Origin: Streptomyces camelliae
Lineage (GTDB): Bacteria; Actinomycetota; Actinomycetes; Streptomycetales; Streptomycetaceae
Length of the DNA stretch: 64,000 bases
Direction of reading: 5' to 3'
Assembly (NCBI RefSeq): GCF_027625935.1
Contig: NZ_CP115300.1
Location: 558,001 to 622,000, forward strand
Below the pieces are notes generated by a model. The model ran no database searches. It was given only the letters and a program-made list of their open reading frames with translations, and was not told where the DNA came from. How positions within the stretch are numbered: position 1 is the stretch's first letter; each line of letters opens with the position of its first letter. Of the stretch, positions 46,001 to 54,097 are shown piece by piece. A program made the position numbers and the translations under genes.

Positions 46001-46123
46001 ACCGTCCGCGAGGGCAGAACTCCCCTGTCCCGCGCCCAAGGCGTCCAGTACCTGGGCTTCACGAACGGCTCGGCCTCGTACCGGCTGCCGTCCGGGCACT
46101 ACGATCTGACCGCGATCCTGTAG
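43019..46123 (+). CDS. Secreted alpha-L-rhamnosidase, GH78
   Basis: This 1034-residue enzyme has a Tat signal (IRRRTVLATALG) and the multidomain layout of bacterial GH78. An N-terminal Ig-like domain (TVEHRTNPLGVDAAAPRFGW) is followed by an acidic/beta region (ARLYVSALGVYEAYVNGHRV), the (alpha/alpha)6 catalytic barrel and a C-terminal beta-sandwich. The diagnostic motif DCPQRDERLGWTGD is at residues 575-588, with catalytic-type acids at Asp575, Asp580 and Glu581. It releases L-rhamnose from plant glycosides or rhamnogalacturonan. The LacI-like sites upstream suggest sugar induction. Confidence 0.93.
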   Translation: MSDGIRRRTVLATALGSVPAVVAGGIGGAGTARAAVPTAGGTSVAGLTVEHRTNPLGVDAAAPRFGWRMVSSARGRRQSAYRLLVATTAERLRDGRADVWDSGRVTSADSVAVRYAGRALRPSTRYFWTVLVQDEDGRDVPDAPVAFFETGLLSTDGKIGWDGARWITMAGKKPNSPGAPLLRREATLRGRVRAARLYVSALGVYEAYVNGHRVTAPHGESSGGSTEELLTPGWTNYDTTVSYFTYDVTELLAGERKITLAAVLGNGWYNGRVSQGSVYYSPDGNPLALKARLLLRYADGSTQSLVTAPDSGWKATDSGPYRADDIYDGQTYDAREELPGWTAGGYNDSGWADVTEHPYATRFPAAKLIAYPGESARLTPEWDRRPHSVTVCTGVAGQDGSPNGKGHIVVDASRTVTDPARAATASVTLAEGDTAIFDLAQNMVGVPRYTVRGSAGAQVTVRFGEMLNDASKGADGPEGSVYRANLRGAKATSVYTLKGDPLGETHQDSLTFYGFRYASVTVTGGPVTVTDLTGRVATSALREIGSVTTDDDKVNQLISNVHWGQRGNYLWVPTDCPQRDERLGWTGDTQLFSNTGLYNVDAVAFLSHFEDILIDSQKTYGEDHAQFTHVAPGNRYNSPVPASGWADCGVVVPWTVWQMSGDTTVVDRSWDAMTTYMDWIRQRTGDSYAGQGAIYGDWLAFQQTSTQLMSDVYYGYSARLMADMAAATGRTTQARAYQDLFAHIKRAFITKYLSTEDGRLTVRSSLGDASPVTPGGTTKTEDNSQTALLWVLKLGFYDTEAQHRQLVTLLAENIGNDAAYKAAHPDSTRVQYAEDTLAVGFLGVNVLAPVLTDEGHADLAYKLLHQNAMPSWLYSVDNGATTVWERWNSYSKQDGFGPVAMNSFNHYSYGAIMEWMYESMAGIAKDPAGPGFRHFFLRPHLDPTGRITHVSGSHVSPYGEIVSEWRTEHRTLAYRATVPANSTATLSLPTADPSTVREGRTPLSRAQGVQYLGFTNGSASYRLPSGHYDLTAIL

Positions 46124-46159
46124 CCCACGCGACCAGAACGCTCGGCCCACACCCAGGGG

Positions 46160-46183
46160 ACCCCGAGGCGTGATCCGGGGTTT
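46160..46183. terminator. Possible terminator after GH78
   Basis: ACCCCG pairs with CGGGGT across a short loop about 40 bp after the rhamnosidase stop, followed by TTTCCC. The stem is short, so this is tentative. Confidence 0.35.
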
Positions 46184-46222
46184 CCCTGATGCCGGGGGCG
46201 GGCGAAGGATCAACCTGGATGT

Positions 46223-46763
46223 ATGACGAACCGTCACCGGCGCCGTCGTCGTACAGCCATATGGCTGCGCTCCCTTGCCGCCTGTGCCGCCGCCGCGGTC
46301 TGTACCCTCGCCGCCGCGCTCCCCGCCGGAGCGGCCGTCCGCGCCCCCAGCTCTCTGTCGCACCCCGGGAGGCTGACGCACCGTGCCGGTGACGGACAGA
46401 CGCAGCGGGCGCCTGCCGGCGGTGCTCTACTCCCCCGGTCTCGGCGAACCCCGCACCTGGGGCACCACGTTGGCAGCGGACCTTGCCGACCGCGGTTGTG
46501 CCGTCGCCGCGGGCATCGACATGGACGGAAATCTGAGCCATATCGACGGCTGGCTCATGCCGGTCGCCCAGCACGGCCTCGACAGACCCTTCCTGCTGCT
46601 CGGGAAGGACGGCGAGACCGACACAGGACCGGGCTGGCGCGCGTTCCGCGACTACGCTCCCGGCTGAAACCGACAGGTCACCCTCCGTGGCCCACAACAC
46701 GCCCCGTTCACCGATGCGGAAGCGTTCCTCCCACAGCTGCATCTGCTGACATGGAGTTCGTGA
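46223..46763 (+). pseudogene. Secreted alpha/beta hydrolase (PAF-acetylhydrolase-like) remnant
   Basis: The first frame has a signal peptide (RRRRRTAIWLRSLAACAAAA, cleavage near AGAAV). The next frame carries LPAVLYSPGLGEPRTWGTTL and then jumps to GIDMDGNLSHIDGWLMPVAQ and GLDRPFLLLGKDGETD, the sequence that normally follows the catalytic Ser and Asp by some distance. The final frame ends FTDAEAFLPQLHLLT. The catalytic Ser motif GHSLGG and its flanks are missing. The protein was probably a secreted lipase or esterase. Confidence 0.75.
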
Positions 46764-46821
46764 ACTGAGCGACGCGTCGGCTTCACTGACGTACGGAACC
46801 GAGAGGACCGAGAGGACCGAA

Positions 46822-47322
46822 ATGCCCGCACTGCGCCCGGCCCGCGTTTCCGACCACGGCACGATCGTGGAATGTGTACAGCAGTGGTGGGGAGACTCAC
46901 GCACCCCCGAGCAAGCCCGGGAACTGTCCCTGTTGCTGCCCAGGTTGTTCCTGCAGTACTTCTCCCGCACCAGCCTGGTCCTGGAGGACGGCCCCGACAT
47001 CCGTGCGTTCCTCATCGGCTTCCATGCCGCCGACAACGACACCGAGGCATACATCCACTTCGTGGGGGTCGACCCCAAGCTGCGCGGACAGGGCATGGCA
47101 CGACGCCTCTACACGGAGTTCCTCCGCGATGCCGCCGAACGGGGCCGCACGGAGGTCCGGGCGATCACCTCGCCGACGAACGCGGGGTCCATCGCGTTCC
47201 ACCGCGCCATGGGGTTCTCCCTGGAGAGCGGGGACAGCGAGGTAGACGGCCTGCCCGTACACACCGACTACGACGGTCCTGGTCAGGACCGGGTGTGCTT
47301 CTACAAGAAGATCACCCGCTGA
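46822..47322 (+). CDS. GNAT-family N-acetyltransferase
   Basis: This 166-residue protein has the GNAT acetyl-CoA-binding motif VDPKLRGQGMARRLYTEFL (motif A) and the late FHRAMGFSLE helix. The substrate is unknown. A duplicated AGAGGACCG unit lies immediately before the start and includes the ribosome site. It is encoded alone. Confidence 0.88.
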   Translation: MPALRPARVSDHGTIVECVQQWWGDSRTPEQARELSLLLPRLFLQYFSRTSLVLEDGPDIRAFLIGFHAADNDTEAYIHFVGVDPKLRGQGMARRLYTEFLRDAAERGRTEVRAITSPTNAGSIAFHRAMGFSLESGDSEVDGLPVHTDYDGPGQDRVCFYKKITR

Positions 47323-47482
47323 CCCGGTCACGGTGACCGGCGGATCGCGGGCGGTGTCAGCCGGCGACGTGCGGCGGATCAACGACTCCCACGATGAGCA
47401 TCGTTGTCCATGTTCAGCACCGTAGCCGGATGCCGAGGCAGCGAAGTCTCACGTGGGCTATGGGCGTTGGGGTGCGCCGACG

Positions 47483-47511
47483 GCCGGGGCCGGTGAGATG
47501 CCGGCCCCGGC
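47483..47511 (-). terminator. Hairpin terminator
   Basis: An 11-bp GC stem (GCCGGGGCCGG at 47483-47493 against 47501-47511) with a 7-base loop lies just after the minus-strand stop at 47517. Confidence 0.65.
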
Positions 47512-47516
47512 TGCGG

Positions 47517-47924
47517 TCAGCGACGCATGAGCACGAAGACGCCCCAGCCCAGGTACTCGCGTTCATAGCGCGCGTACCGGACAGGGTCGGTGGTGAGCTC
47601 CTCCCTGAAAGCGGGGGCGAGTTCGTCCTCGGGGTTGCTGTCGAGCCAGCGGCGGATGTTGAGCCACTGGGCCGCGCGGTAGCGGTCCCAGCTGTCCTGG
47701 TCGGCGAGCACCATCTCGACGACGTCGTAGCCGAGTGACCCGAACTGCTCGATCAGCCCGGCCAGCGGGTGGAAGTCCGCACGGCTGCCGGCATGGCAGG
47801 CTTCGACGGCCTCCTGGGTCGGGGGTTCACGCCGCCAGAACGGCTCGCCGCGCTTCTCGCTGGTGAAGGGGTTGTGGATGCGGTGGCTGCTCTCGCGGAT
47901 GGTGAAACTACGTGGTAGATCCAC
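47517..47924 (-). pseudogene. Methyltransferase with internal deletion, still open in frame
   Basis: This 135-codon frame has the N terminus of a class I methyltransferase family (FTIRESSHRIHNPFTSEK) joined directly to its C terminus (RGEPFWRREPPTQEAVEA, then DSWDRYRAAQWLNIRRWLDS and REYLGWGVFVLMRR). The SAM-binding Rossmann part that normally lies between them, roughly 115 residues from memory of the family, is absent. The frame is intact, so a short protein may be made, but it cannot bind SAM. It could alternatively be a real short paralogue; the missing motif I argues against activity. Confidence 0.7.
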
Positions 47925-47972
47925 TTCGGGTCCTTCGGTCGGAACAGGTGGGGGCGGGCGCTGCGTGTCGGT

Positions 47973-48308
47973 TCATCCCGCGGGCCGCTCAGCGTTCTCG
48001 CCCAGGTCTCGGCCGGCGATGCGTTCCATGTGCCGGGCGAATACGGCCGCCGCGTCGGGATTCATGCGGATGAGTGCGACCATGCCGGTGACGATGACGT
48101 CGCAGACCTCGGCTTCGACGTCCTCCCAGGTGTGTGAGTGGCCCTTGCGGGGGTTCTGTCCCATGGCGCCGATCACCGCCTCGGCGACCTCACCGGCTTC
48201 CTCCTGGATCTTGAGCAGCTGCAGGAGGATGCGCTGTTCACGAGGGAGCGTGGAGTGGTTCTCCAAGCGGATGGCGAGGCGGGTGATCGTCTGCCAGGTG
48301 TCCGTCAC
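47973..48308 (-). CDS. MazG-like family protein
   Basis: This 111-residue protein is helical with the MazG/dUTPase-like signature LLQLLKIQEEAGEVAEAVIG and a second acidic motif EVEAEVCDVIVTGMVAL. The Glu and Asp residues would coordinate Mg in a nucleotide pyrophosphatase. Many actinobacterial copies are annotated MazG-like without a tested function. It lies 48 bp upstream of the methyltransferase remnant and downstream of the ABC transporter gene. Confidence 0.8.
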   Translation of the reverse strand: MTDTWQTITRLAIRLENHSTLPREQRILLQLLKIQEEAGEVAEAVIGAMGQNPRKGHSHTWEDVEAEVCDVIVTGMVALIRMNPDAAAVFARHMERIAGRDLGENAERPAG

Positions 48309-48349
48309 GTGTGTCTCGATTCTGTGTCGTCAGGCGATGTCCCACGCGG

Positions 48350-50239
48350 TCACCGGTCCTGGGCCAGGGCGAGGAGCTCTGCGAACAGGCCGTCCGCGTG
48401 GGCGAGTTCCTCGTATGTTCCCTGTTCGATGACTCGTCCTTTGTCCATGACCAGAATCCGGTCGGCGAGCCGCGTGTTCTCCAGCTGGTGGGTGACGACG
48501 ATCGTCATGCGTTCGGCGGCGACCCGCTTGATCTCCAGGAAGATGGCGTGCTCGCCCCGGGCGTCCATCTGCGAGGTCGGCTCGTCCAGGATCAGCAGGG
48601 GTGTCCGCCGGTACAAGGCCCGCCCGCACACGAGTCGTTGCCACTGCCCGCCGGACAGCTCCGCGCCGCCCCAGAGCTCCTTGGCGAGCAGGGTGTCGAG
48701 CTGCTGGGGGAGCCTTTCGATCGCTTCGCGCATGCCGACGGCGTCGACGACCTCCCACACCGGCCCGTCGTCGTAGGTCCTGGGCTGGCCCAGGGTGATG
48801 TTCTCTCGGGCGCGCAGGGGCCAGCATGCGAAGCCCTGGGGGACGAGCGCGGTGCGTTGCCATACGGCGTCAGGATCGGCCTGGGCGAGGTCGGTGTCGT
48901 CCCACACGACTCGTCCCTTGTCGGCGAGCAGGATGCCGGTGATGAGCTTGGTCAAGGTCGACTTGCCCGAGCCGTTCTCGCCGACGACGGCCAGGATCTC
49001 TCCCCGGCGCAGCGTGAGGGACACGCCGGCGACGGCCGGCTCCTCCTTGCCGGGGTACTGGTACACGACCTCGTCCAGGCGGATCTCGTCCACGCGTGCC
49101 GGGATGGTCAGCTCTCCTCGCTCGGGGGCGCGTTCAGCGGCCATGTCGAGGAAGGATCGCATGTCTGCCAGGTAGAGCGAGGTGTGGAACATCGCGGCGC
49201 CGTGAATGACGAACTGGGAGAGCGCGGCCAGCGTGGTCTGGACGGCGACGACGGCGGTCGCCGCGACGGGCAGGGCGACCTGGCCGGTGACGGCCAGCCA
49301 GGCGAGGGCGGTCCAGGTGCACAGCAGGAAGATCCCGCCCAGGGCGCTGGTAGCGAGGACGATGCGCAGCATCCGCGGGGCCGCGGTCAGCGTGCGCTGG
49401 TCGATCCGATCGGACAGGGCCCGGTACCAGTAGAGGAGGTAGCCGGTCATGCCGTTGGCCCGGACCTCGTCGCCGTAGCGGGAGTAGGTGGCCCACCAGC
49501 GCATCATGGAGCGCACATTGCGATCACCGATGTTGAGGTAGTGGGTCTCGTAGTCCACGCGGGCGGACAGTACGGCGCCGGCGCCGGCCGGGAGCACGGC
49601 CAGCAGGAGCAGAGGCAGCATCAGCGGGTGCAGCGCGGTGATGACACCGCTCGCCGCGATCATGCGGATCAGGGCGGACATGAAGCGTTGGGCGTCCTGC
49701 ACCATCGTCCGGGTCCTGGTGACGCCGACTTCGGCGGCTTCCTGCCGATCGGCGAATCCGTCCTCGCCGTATGCGGAGGACTCCACGCGGCACACGGCGT
49801 TCACGAGGGCGATGTCCGCTTCGGTCATCAGCAGGGGTGTGATGCGCGCGTCGGCATAGGAGGACAGGGCGCCACTGATCCGGCCGATGCCCGCGGCGAC
49901 CGTCACGACGGCGAGAGCGGGCAGTGCGGCGTGCAGGCGTTCGGAGACCGCGCCGGTGCCGAGGAGGTGTCTCATCGCCTGGGCCGTGAACGTGAGGACG
50001 ACCGCGGCCGCGATGCCGGTGAGCAACTGGCAGACGAGGAGCACCGCGACGCCGGTCCTGTCGACGGCCCACGCCATGCGCGACGTATGCCTGAGCACGG
50101 CCGGAAGACGCCGGCACATGGCCCCGAAACCGGCATCTGCCAGGGGATTCTTCCCGTGCTTCCCCTCGAAGGTGATGGTGGCCGGGGGTGGTGGGGGCGG
50201 CGTCTTCGCGTATGCCGTCGAGGCGTCGGTCACAGTCAC
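48350..50239 (-). CDS. ABC transporter, fused membrane and ATPase domains
   Basis: This 629-residue half-transporter has a Pro-rich cytoplasmic N terminus (KTPPPPPPATITFEGKHGK), six membrane segments (about residues 50-320) and an ATPase with Walker A GENGSGKST, signature LSGGQWQR and Walker B LLILDEPTSQMD. The start is GTG at 50239 behind an AAGGAGG ribosome site. It could export a small molecule or peptide. The downstream genes are MazG-like and a methyltransferase remnant, which does not reveal its cargo. Confidence 0.9.
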   Translation of the reverse strand: MTVTDASTAYAKTPPPPPPATITFEGKHGKNPLADAGFGAMCRRLPAVLRHTSRMAWAVDRTGVAVLLVCQLLTGIAAAVVLTFTAQAMRHLLGTGAVSERLHAALPALAVVTVAAGIGRISGALSSYADARITPLLMTEADIALVNAVCRVESSAYGEDGFADRQEAAEVGVTRTRTMVQDAQRFMSALIRMIAASGVITALHPLMLPLLLLAVLPAGAGAVLSARVDYETHYLNIGDRNVRSMMRWWATYSRYGDEVRANGMTGYLLYWYRALSDRIDQRTLTAAPRMLRIVLATSALGGIFLLCTWTALAWLAVTGQVALPVAATAVVAVQTTLAALSQFVIHGAAMFHTSLYLADMRSFLDMAAERAPERGELTIPARVDEIRLDEVVYQYPGKEEPAVAGVSLTLRRGEILAVVGENGSGKSTLTKLITGILLADKGRVVWDDTDLAQADPDAVWQRTALVPQGFACWPLRARENITLGQPRTYDDGPVWEVVDAVGMREAIERLPQQLDTLLAKELWGGAELSGGQWQRLVCGRALYRRTPLLILDEPTSQMDARGEHAIFLEIKRVAAERMTIVVTHQLENTRLADRILVMDKGRVIEQGTYEELAHADGLFAELLALAQDR

Positions 50240-50494
50240 CTGCGTTCCTCCTTGGGGGCGGCGCCGCACCTGGATGGCTCGGCGGTGCCCGGCATAACGA
50301 CGCTCCTGGAGATTCGAACGCACTCGATTCCGGACGCGCTGGGGCCCTTGAATCGCAAGGCCTCGAACGCGTGGCCACCGTGATGAAGCCGCCCTGGGGC
50401 GGCGAGGATTGGCCGAATCGCCGATGTCTGAAACGCGTGTGACGTATGAGATTTCATCGTGCGGTGACCCGGCCCCGGAACCCCGGACATGAAG
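50240..50494. other. Upstream region of the ABC transporter without a gene
   Basis: No coding sequence is apparent. The region should hold the promoter of the ABC transporter on the minus strand. The right end abuts a strong hairpin. Confidence 0.4.
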
Positions 50495-50533
50495 ACGCCT
50501 CAACCGGCCCCGTAGGAGGACCGGTTGAGGCGT
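50495..50533 (-). terminator. Strong hairpin terminator of the S1 protease gene
   Basis: A perfect 13-bp stem (ACGCCTCAACCGG at 50495-50507 against 50521-50533) with a 13-base loop lies 38 bp after the protease stop on the minus strand. Confidence 0.8.
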
Positions 50534-50571
50534 GACCGCGGTGATCGCGGATGCGCACGGCAACCCGCGGG

Positions 50572-51654
50572 TTACGGAAGCGTGGCTCCCTCGGCGTTCA
50601 GCGCCGCCGGCACCGGCTGGAAGAAGGTCTCGCCGCCGGACGTGCAGTCACCGCTGCCGCCCGAGGTCAGCCCGATCGCCGCGTCGCCGTCGAAGAGCGC
50701 ACCGCCGCTGTCCCCGGGCTCCGCGCACACATCGGTGTCGATGAGCCCGGAGACAGAGCCCTCCTCGTAGTTCACGGTCGCGTCGAGCCCGGTGACCGTG
50801 CCGCCATGGAGACCCGAGGTGCTGCCGCTGCGCTGGACCGACTCACCGACGTAGGCGTCGGCCGCGTGGGTGATCTGCTGGCTGCTGCCGTCGTAGAGGT
50901 CGACGACGCTGGAGTGGTCGCTGCTCGCGTCGTCGTACTGGACCAGGGCGTAGTCGGTGCCGGGGAACTGTGAGTCGACGGTCTGGCCTACCTCGCCGCC
51001 GCCCTGGGAGTCGGACCACGTCGAGGAGGCGTTGCCGCAGTGCCCGGCGGTGAGGAAGTACGGCGCTCCGTTCACGGTCACGTTGAACCCGAGGGAGCAG
51101 CGCACACCGCTGCCCCAGATGGCGTCGCCGTCCGCGATGAGCGGCTTGAACACGGAGGCGGCGCGACGTATGACGACCTTGTCTCCGAGCGCGCCGACCA
51201 CGGTGTTCAACTGGGTGCGCTTGGCTCCGGTGACCGTCGGGTCGACGGTCACGACCACCTTGTCCTGACGGGGGTCTATCGACCAGGCGGTGCCGGCGAT
51301 CCGGGCCCGCTGGGTCAACGTGCCCAGCACCCCGCGCAGTTGGGCGGTGGAGTAGCGCACGGTTCTGGGCACGGCGCCGGTGCCGCGGACCTGGTCGGCC
51401 GCGGACCGGTCGGTGATGTTGACGACGAACCGGTGGGCCGCGGCGTCGTAGTAGGAACCGGCGGCGCGGTCGCCCAGTCGTGCGACGAGGGCGGCGGTGG
51501 ACGCGGCACGGGCCGCGGCCGGGGTGGCCGCGGCGGAAGCGGGGGCGGCCGTGGCCGAGCCGGCACCGGGGAGCAGGGCCGCCCCGGCCATGAGAACCGC
51601 GACGCTCGCTCCGGTGAGCGCGCGGGTGGTGAGAGCTGTTCGGCGTTGCGCCAT
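50572..51654 (-). CDS. Secreted S1 serine protease (streptogrisin-like)
   Basis: This 360-residue protein has a Sec signal, a propeptide of about 130 residues that folds the protease as in alpha-lytic protease, and a chymotrypsin-like catalytic domain from about residue 170. The catalytic triad is His in LTAGHCGN, Asp in GTDYALVQ and Ser in EPGDSGGALF. It is an extracellular protease, probably for protein scavenging or development. The gene is alone and ends at a strong hairpin. Confidence 0.92.
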   Translation of the reverse strand: MAQRRTALTTRALTGASVAVLMAGAALLPGAGSATAAPASAAATPAAARAASTAALVARLGDRAAGSYYDAAAHRFVVNITDRSAADQVRGTGAVPRTVRYSTAQLRGVLGTLTQRARIAGTAWSIDPRQDKVVVTVDPTVTGAKRTQLNTVVGALGDKVVIRRAASVFKPLIADGDAIWGSGVRCSLGFNVTVNGAPYFLTAGHCGNASSTWSDSQGGGEVGQTVDSQFPGTDYALVQYDDASSDHSSVVDLYDGSSQQITHAADAYVGESVQRSGSTSGLHGGTVTGLDATVNYEEGSVSGLIDTDVCAEPGDSGGALFDGDAAIGLTSGGSGDCTSGGETFFQPVPAALNAEGATLP

Positions 51655-52053
51655 GTGAAGCCTCCAGTGGGGGTTGCCCCGCCCGCTCGACGGGCCGGGG
51701 CCGGAGGGATGACAGACACGGGTACGCCCCGACCCCTGGGGATCCGGTCGTGCCCATGCCAAACGCCGACGAGTATGGCGATGCGCTCACGCCACAACAA
51801 GGAAGGATTCCGGCCGGGCATCCGGTACGGCGGACAGCCGATCGGCGCCGCCATCTCTGCACTCCGCACCTTCGGCCCGATGTCCGGCGTCACGCACGGT
51901 GGCCGTCCGCACGTCCGCCGCCCACGCTCGGTGCACCCATGGCTGGCCGGTACATATCGATTCCGTCCGGAATCCGGACCAGCCGTCCTTGTTTTAGAGC
52001 ACTCTTGGCTCATCGATGACCGACGCGGCCACAGCGTCGGCTCGGGACATCAC
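51655..52053. other. Intergenic region without a recognised gene
   Basis: Only low-quality frames are present. The region should hold the promoter of the protease gene. Nothing else was recognised. Confidence 0.4.
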
Positions 52054-52076
52054 CCGGGGCCGTGTCACGGCCCCGG
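52054..52076 (-). terminator. Tight GC hairpin terminator
   Basis: CCGGGGCCGTG at 52054-52064 is the inverse complement of CACGGCCCCGG at 52066-52076, with a single central base. It lies about 50 bp downstream of the minus-strand methyltransferase stop. Confidence 0.6.
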
Positions 52077-52129
52077 CAACAGGTCCGACTCCCGGGTGAG
52101 TTTCCCCTCCCGCTCACCGAACTCCGGTG

Positions 52130-52771
52130 CTACTGGTGCACACGGTCGCCGTGGCCCACTCCCGCCCGGTCTGGACGCGGCCAGGGGAGCAGCGCCGGAA
52201 CACGGGCGCGGTAGGCCTCGTAGGCCGCACCGAACCGGCCTGCCATCAGCCGGTCCTCGGCCCGGACCCGCAGCAGCAGCCACGGAACGGCGACTATGAG
52301 GACCGCGGCCCAGACGCCGAAGCCACAGGCCAGCATGCCGCCGATGACGAGGCCGAGCAGCCCCGTGTAGATGGGATGGCGAACCAGGCCGTACGGACCG
52401 TCCGTGCGCAGTTCATGGTGTTCCCGGACCGTCGGAACGCTGGCCCACATCGTGCCCAGCACCCAGCGGGCCCACAGCAGCAGGGCGGTCGAGGCGACGG
52501 CGAGCGCGGCGCCCAGCAGGGCCAGCTCGGGCTGCCAGTACCGCAGATGCCGCCAGAAGCCCCGGGAGTGGTCGAGCAGCACCGAGAACACGTAGACACC
52601 CGCGATCAGGAGAATCCGGCGCGGCAACGTACGACGCTGCCCGCGCCACCAGCCGCGCACGCCGGCGTGGCTCTTCACGCCGAAGTAGAGCGCGCCCGCG
52701 ATCCAGGCAGCATAAAAGATCAGGACACAGATTCCGATGAGTACGACGAGCGCCGAGTGAAGCGATCCCAT
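52130..52771 (-). CDS. Isoprenylcysteine-methyltransferase-like membrane protein
   Basis: This 213-residue protein has four to five membrane segments and the C-terminal ICMT/PEMT signature GPYGLVRHPIYTGLLGLVIGG, followed by RVRAEDRLMAGRFGAAYEAY. These bind SAM and the lipid substrate. Bacterial members methylate isoprenoid or phospholipid-like molecules, often of unknown identity. Confidence 0.8.
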   Translation of the reverse strand: MGSLHSALVVLIGICVLIFYAAWIAGALYFGVKSHAGVRGWWRGQRRTLPRRILLIAGVYVFSVLLDHSRGFWRHLRYWQPELALLGAALAVASTALLLWARWVLGTMWASVPTVREHHELRTDGPYGLVRHPIYTGLLGLVIGGMLACGFGVWAAVLIVAVPWLLLRVRAEDRLMAGRFGAAYEAYRARVPALLPWPRPDRAGVGHGDRVHQ

Positions 52772-53154
52772 GACTCAAGACTGCTCCGCGGACACGATGG
52801 ATCACCACCACCCACGGGTCGATGGACATGGCCCCGCCCTTCTCCACCCCAGGATGGAGAGGCCACCTGTACCGAATCCGCGACCGGAATTCAGCACCTG
52901 TGACCGTCGGGCGAAAAATGCGCAATTCACGCGCCGGAACGCGCCGATATAACGACGAGAACGGAGAGGAAGGCGGGGTGCGTGAACCCCGCGTCGGCCC
53001 GCCCACCGAGCCTGGAAGTGGACAAGAACGCGCCATTCCGGCAGATGGCGAGTGAAGTAGAGGCTGTGAAGAAAGCGCCGATTCGTCACCCGTGCGACTA
53101 GCGTCACCCCGCGACAGCGATCCCGAAAAGATCACTGACACAGGGGGAAAACAC
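52772..53154. other. Intergenic region without a recognised gene
   Basis: No gene was recognised. The right end contains the leader of the small secreted protein, with AGGGGGAAA as ribosome site just before the GTG at 53155. Confidence 0.4.
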
Positions 53155-53396
53155 GTGAGACGGCGCTTCATATTTCTGCCGGCCGCACTAGCCGGTGTGC
53201 TCGCACTGCTGGCAGTCGCCCGGCACAAGCCCAGGCAGCGACCAATGGTTCGGGTTTGAACCACGCCAGTGCATCGCTGCCCAAGCGGCTCGAAAAGCGC
53301 ATCGCGGGCGTGACCAATGGATTCATCGAGACGTACAACGGCGATGAATACGAGGCGGCGGCGTACGACGAGATCGACCGCGTCGAATGCGGCTAG
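53155..53396 (+). pseudogene. Small secreted protein with a frameshift
   Basis: From the GTG at 53155 the first frame encodes a signal peptide (RRRFIFLPAALAGVLALLAV). A different frame then continues PAQAQAATNG at the expected cleavage site and ends with NGFIETYNGDEYEAAAYDEI and a TAG at 53396. The 242-bp span is not a multiple of three, consistent with one base lost near 53218. The mature protein would be about 60 acidic residues. It may be a real frameshift mutation or a sequencing error. No family was recognised. Confidence 0.55.
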
Positions 53397-53432
53397 TGCC
53401 GCCGTACCAGCCGCTCCGCACCGGTGATACCG

Positions 53433-53463
53433 GGAGCCCGCACCCAGCCCGGGTGCGGGCTCC
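53433..53463. terminator. Strong bidirectional hairpin terminator
   Basis: A 13-bp stem (GGAGCCCGCACCC at 53433-53445 against 53451-53463) with a 5-base loop lies between the small secreted gene and the minus-strand XRE regulator. A T-rich stretch follows on the plus strand. Confidence 0.8.
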
Positions 53464-53491
53464 GTCCCTTCTTCGGTCGCCGTCGCCCCGG

Positions 53492-54061
53492 CTATCGAGC
53501 GGCCCGGGGCCGCATGATGAGGGCCGCGACGTGATACGCGCACGGCGTCGGTCCGAGGTTGGCGTAGCCGTGGACGACATCGGCGGCGAAGTACACCGAG
53601 TCCCCGGTACCGAGGTCCACGGCACGGTCGGCGAGTGTGAGGCGCAGAGTGCCGGATTCCACGACGACGAACTCGTGTGAGCCGGACGCGTAGGCGGGGA
53701 ACTCACCGGCGTCACAGCGCGGGGGCAGGACCGTGCGGATCCACTCGAAGTTCACGCCGGGCACCACCGGGGTCAGGATCGTCCGTCGCCAGCCACCCGG
53801 CTCCTCGACAGTGTCCTGATCGGCGGCGCGGCGCACGATCACGCGCAGACCCTGTGGCTCGGCCACCAACTCGGCGAGCGGGACGCCCAAACCGTCCGCG
53901 ATGCGCGCGAGCACGACGACGGTGGGCGCCTTCTGACCACGCTCGACCGACGACAGCATGCTCACGCTGACCTCAGCCGCGTCCGCCAACTGCTGCAGAG
54001 TCAGGCCGAGTCCATGCCGCGCCTTCTGCACACGGCCGCCCAGGGTCACGAGATCCAGCAT
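53492..54061 (-). CDS. XRE-family regulator with cupin domain
   Basis: This 189-residue protein has an N-terminal helix-turn-helix (VQKARHGLGLTLQQLADAAE, then VSMLSSVERGQKAPT) and a C-terminal cupin that may bind a small ligand (SGSHEFVVVESGTLRLTLAD, then GDSVYFAADVVHGYANL). The ATG has a close AGAGGA ribosome site. The gene is divergent from the acetyltransferase with only 17 bp between starts, so it probably controls it. Confidence 0.9.
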   Translation of the reverse strand: MLDLVTLGGRVQKARHGLGLTLQQLADAAEVSVSMLSSVERGQKAPTVVVLARIADGLGVPLAELVAEPQGLRVIVRRAADQDTVEEPGGWRRTILTPVVPGVNFEWIRTVLPPRCDAGEFPAYASGSHEFVVVESGTLRLTLADRAVDLGTGDSVYFAADVVHGYANLGPTPCAYHVAALIMRPRAAR

Positions 54062-54097
54062 TCCTCTATAATAGCTATATGTTTCACTATAGAGAAA
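54062..54097. promoter_or_regulatory. Divergent promoter with leaderless start
   Basis: TATAAT at 54067-54072 is a perfect -10 box whose expected start point is the A of the acetyltransferase ATG at 54079, so that mRNA would be leaderless. CTCTATA at 54065-54071 and the complementary TATAGAG near 54088-54094 form an inverted repeat across the start, a likely binding site for the divergent XRE regulator. Confidence 0.5.

Noticed and set aside
43895..46381. 828-codon minus-strand frame over the rhamnosidase gene
   Set aside because: Antisense to GH78, with Gly/Val/Asp-rich low-complexity sequence.
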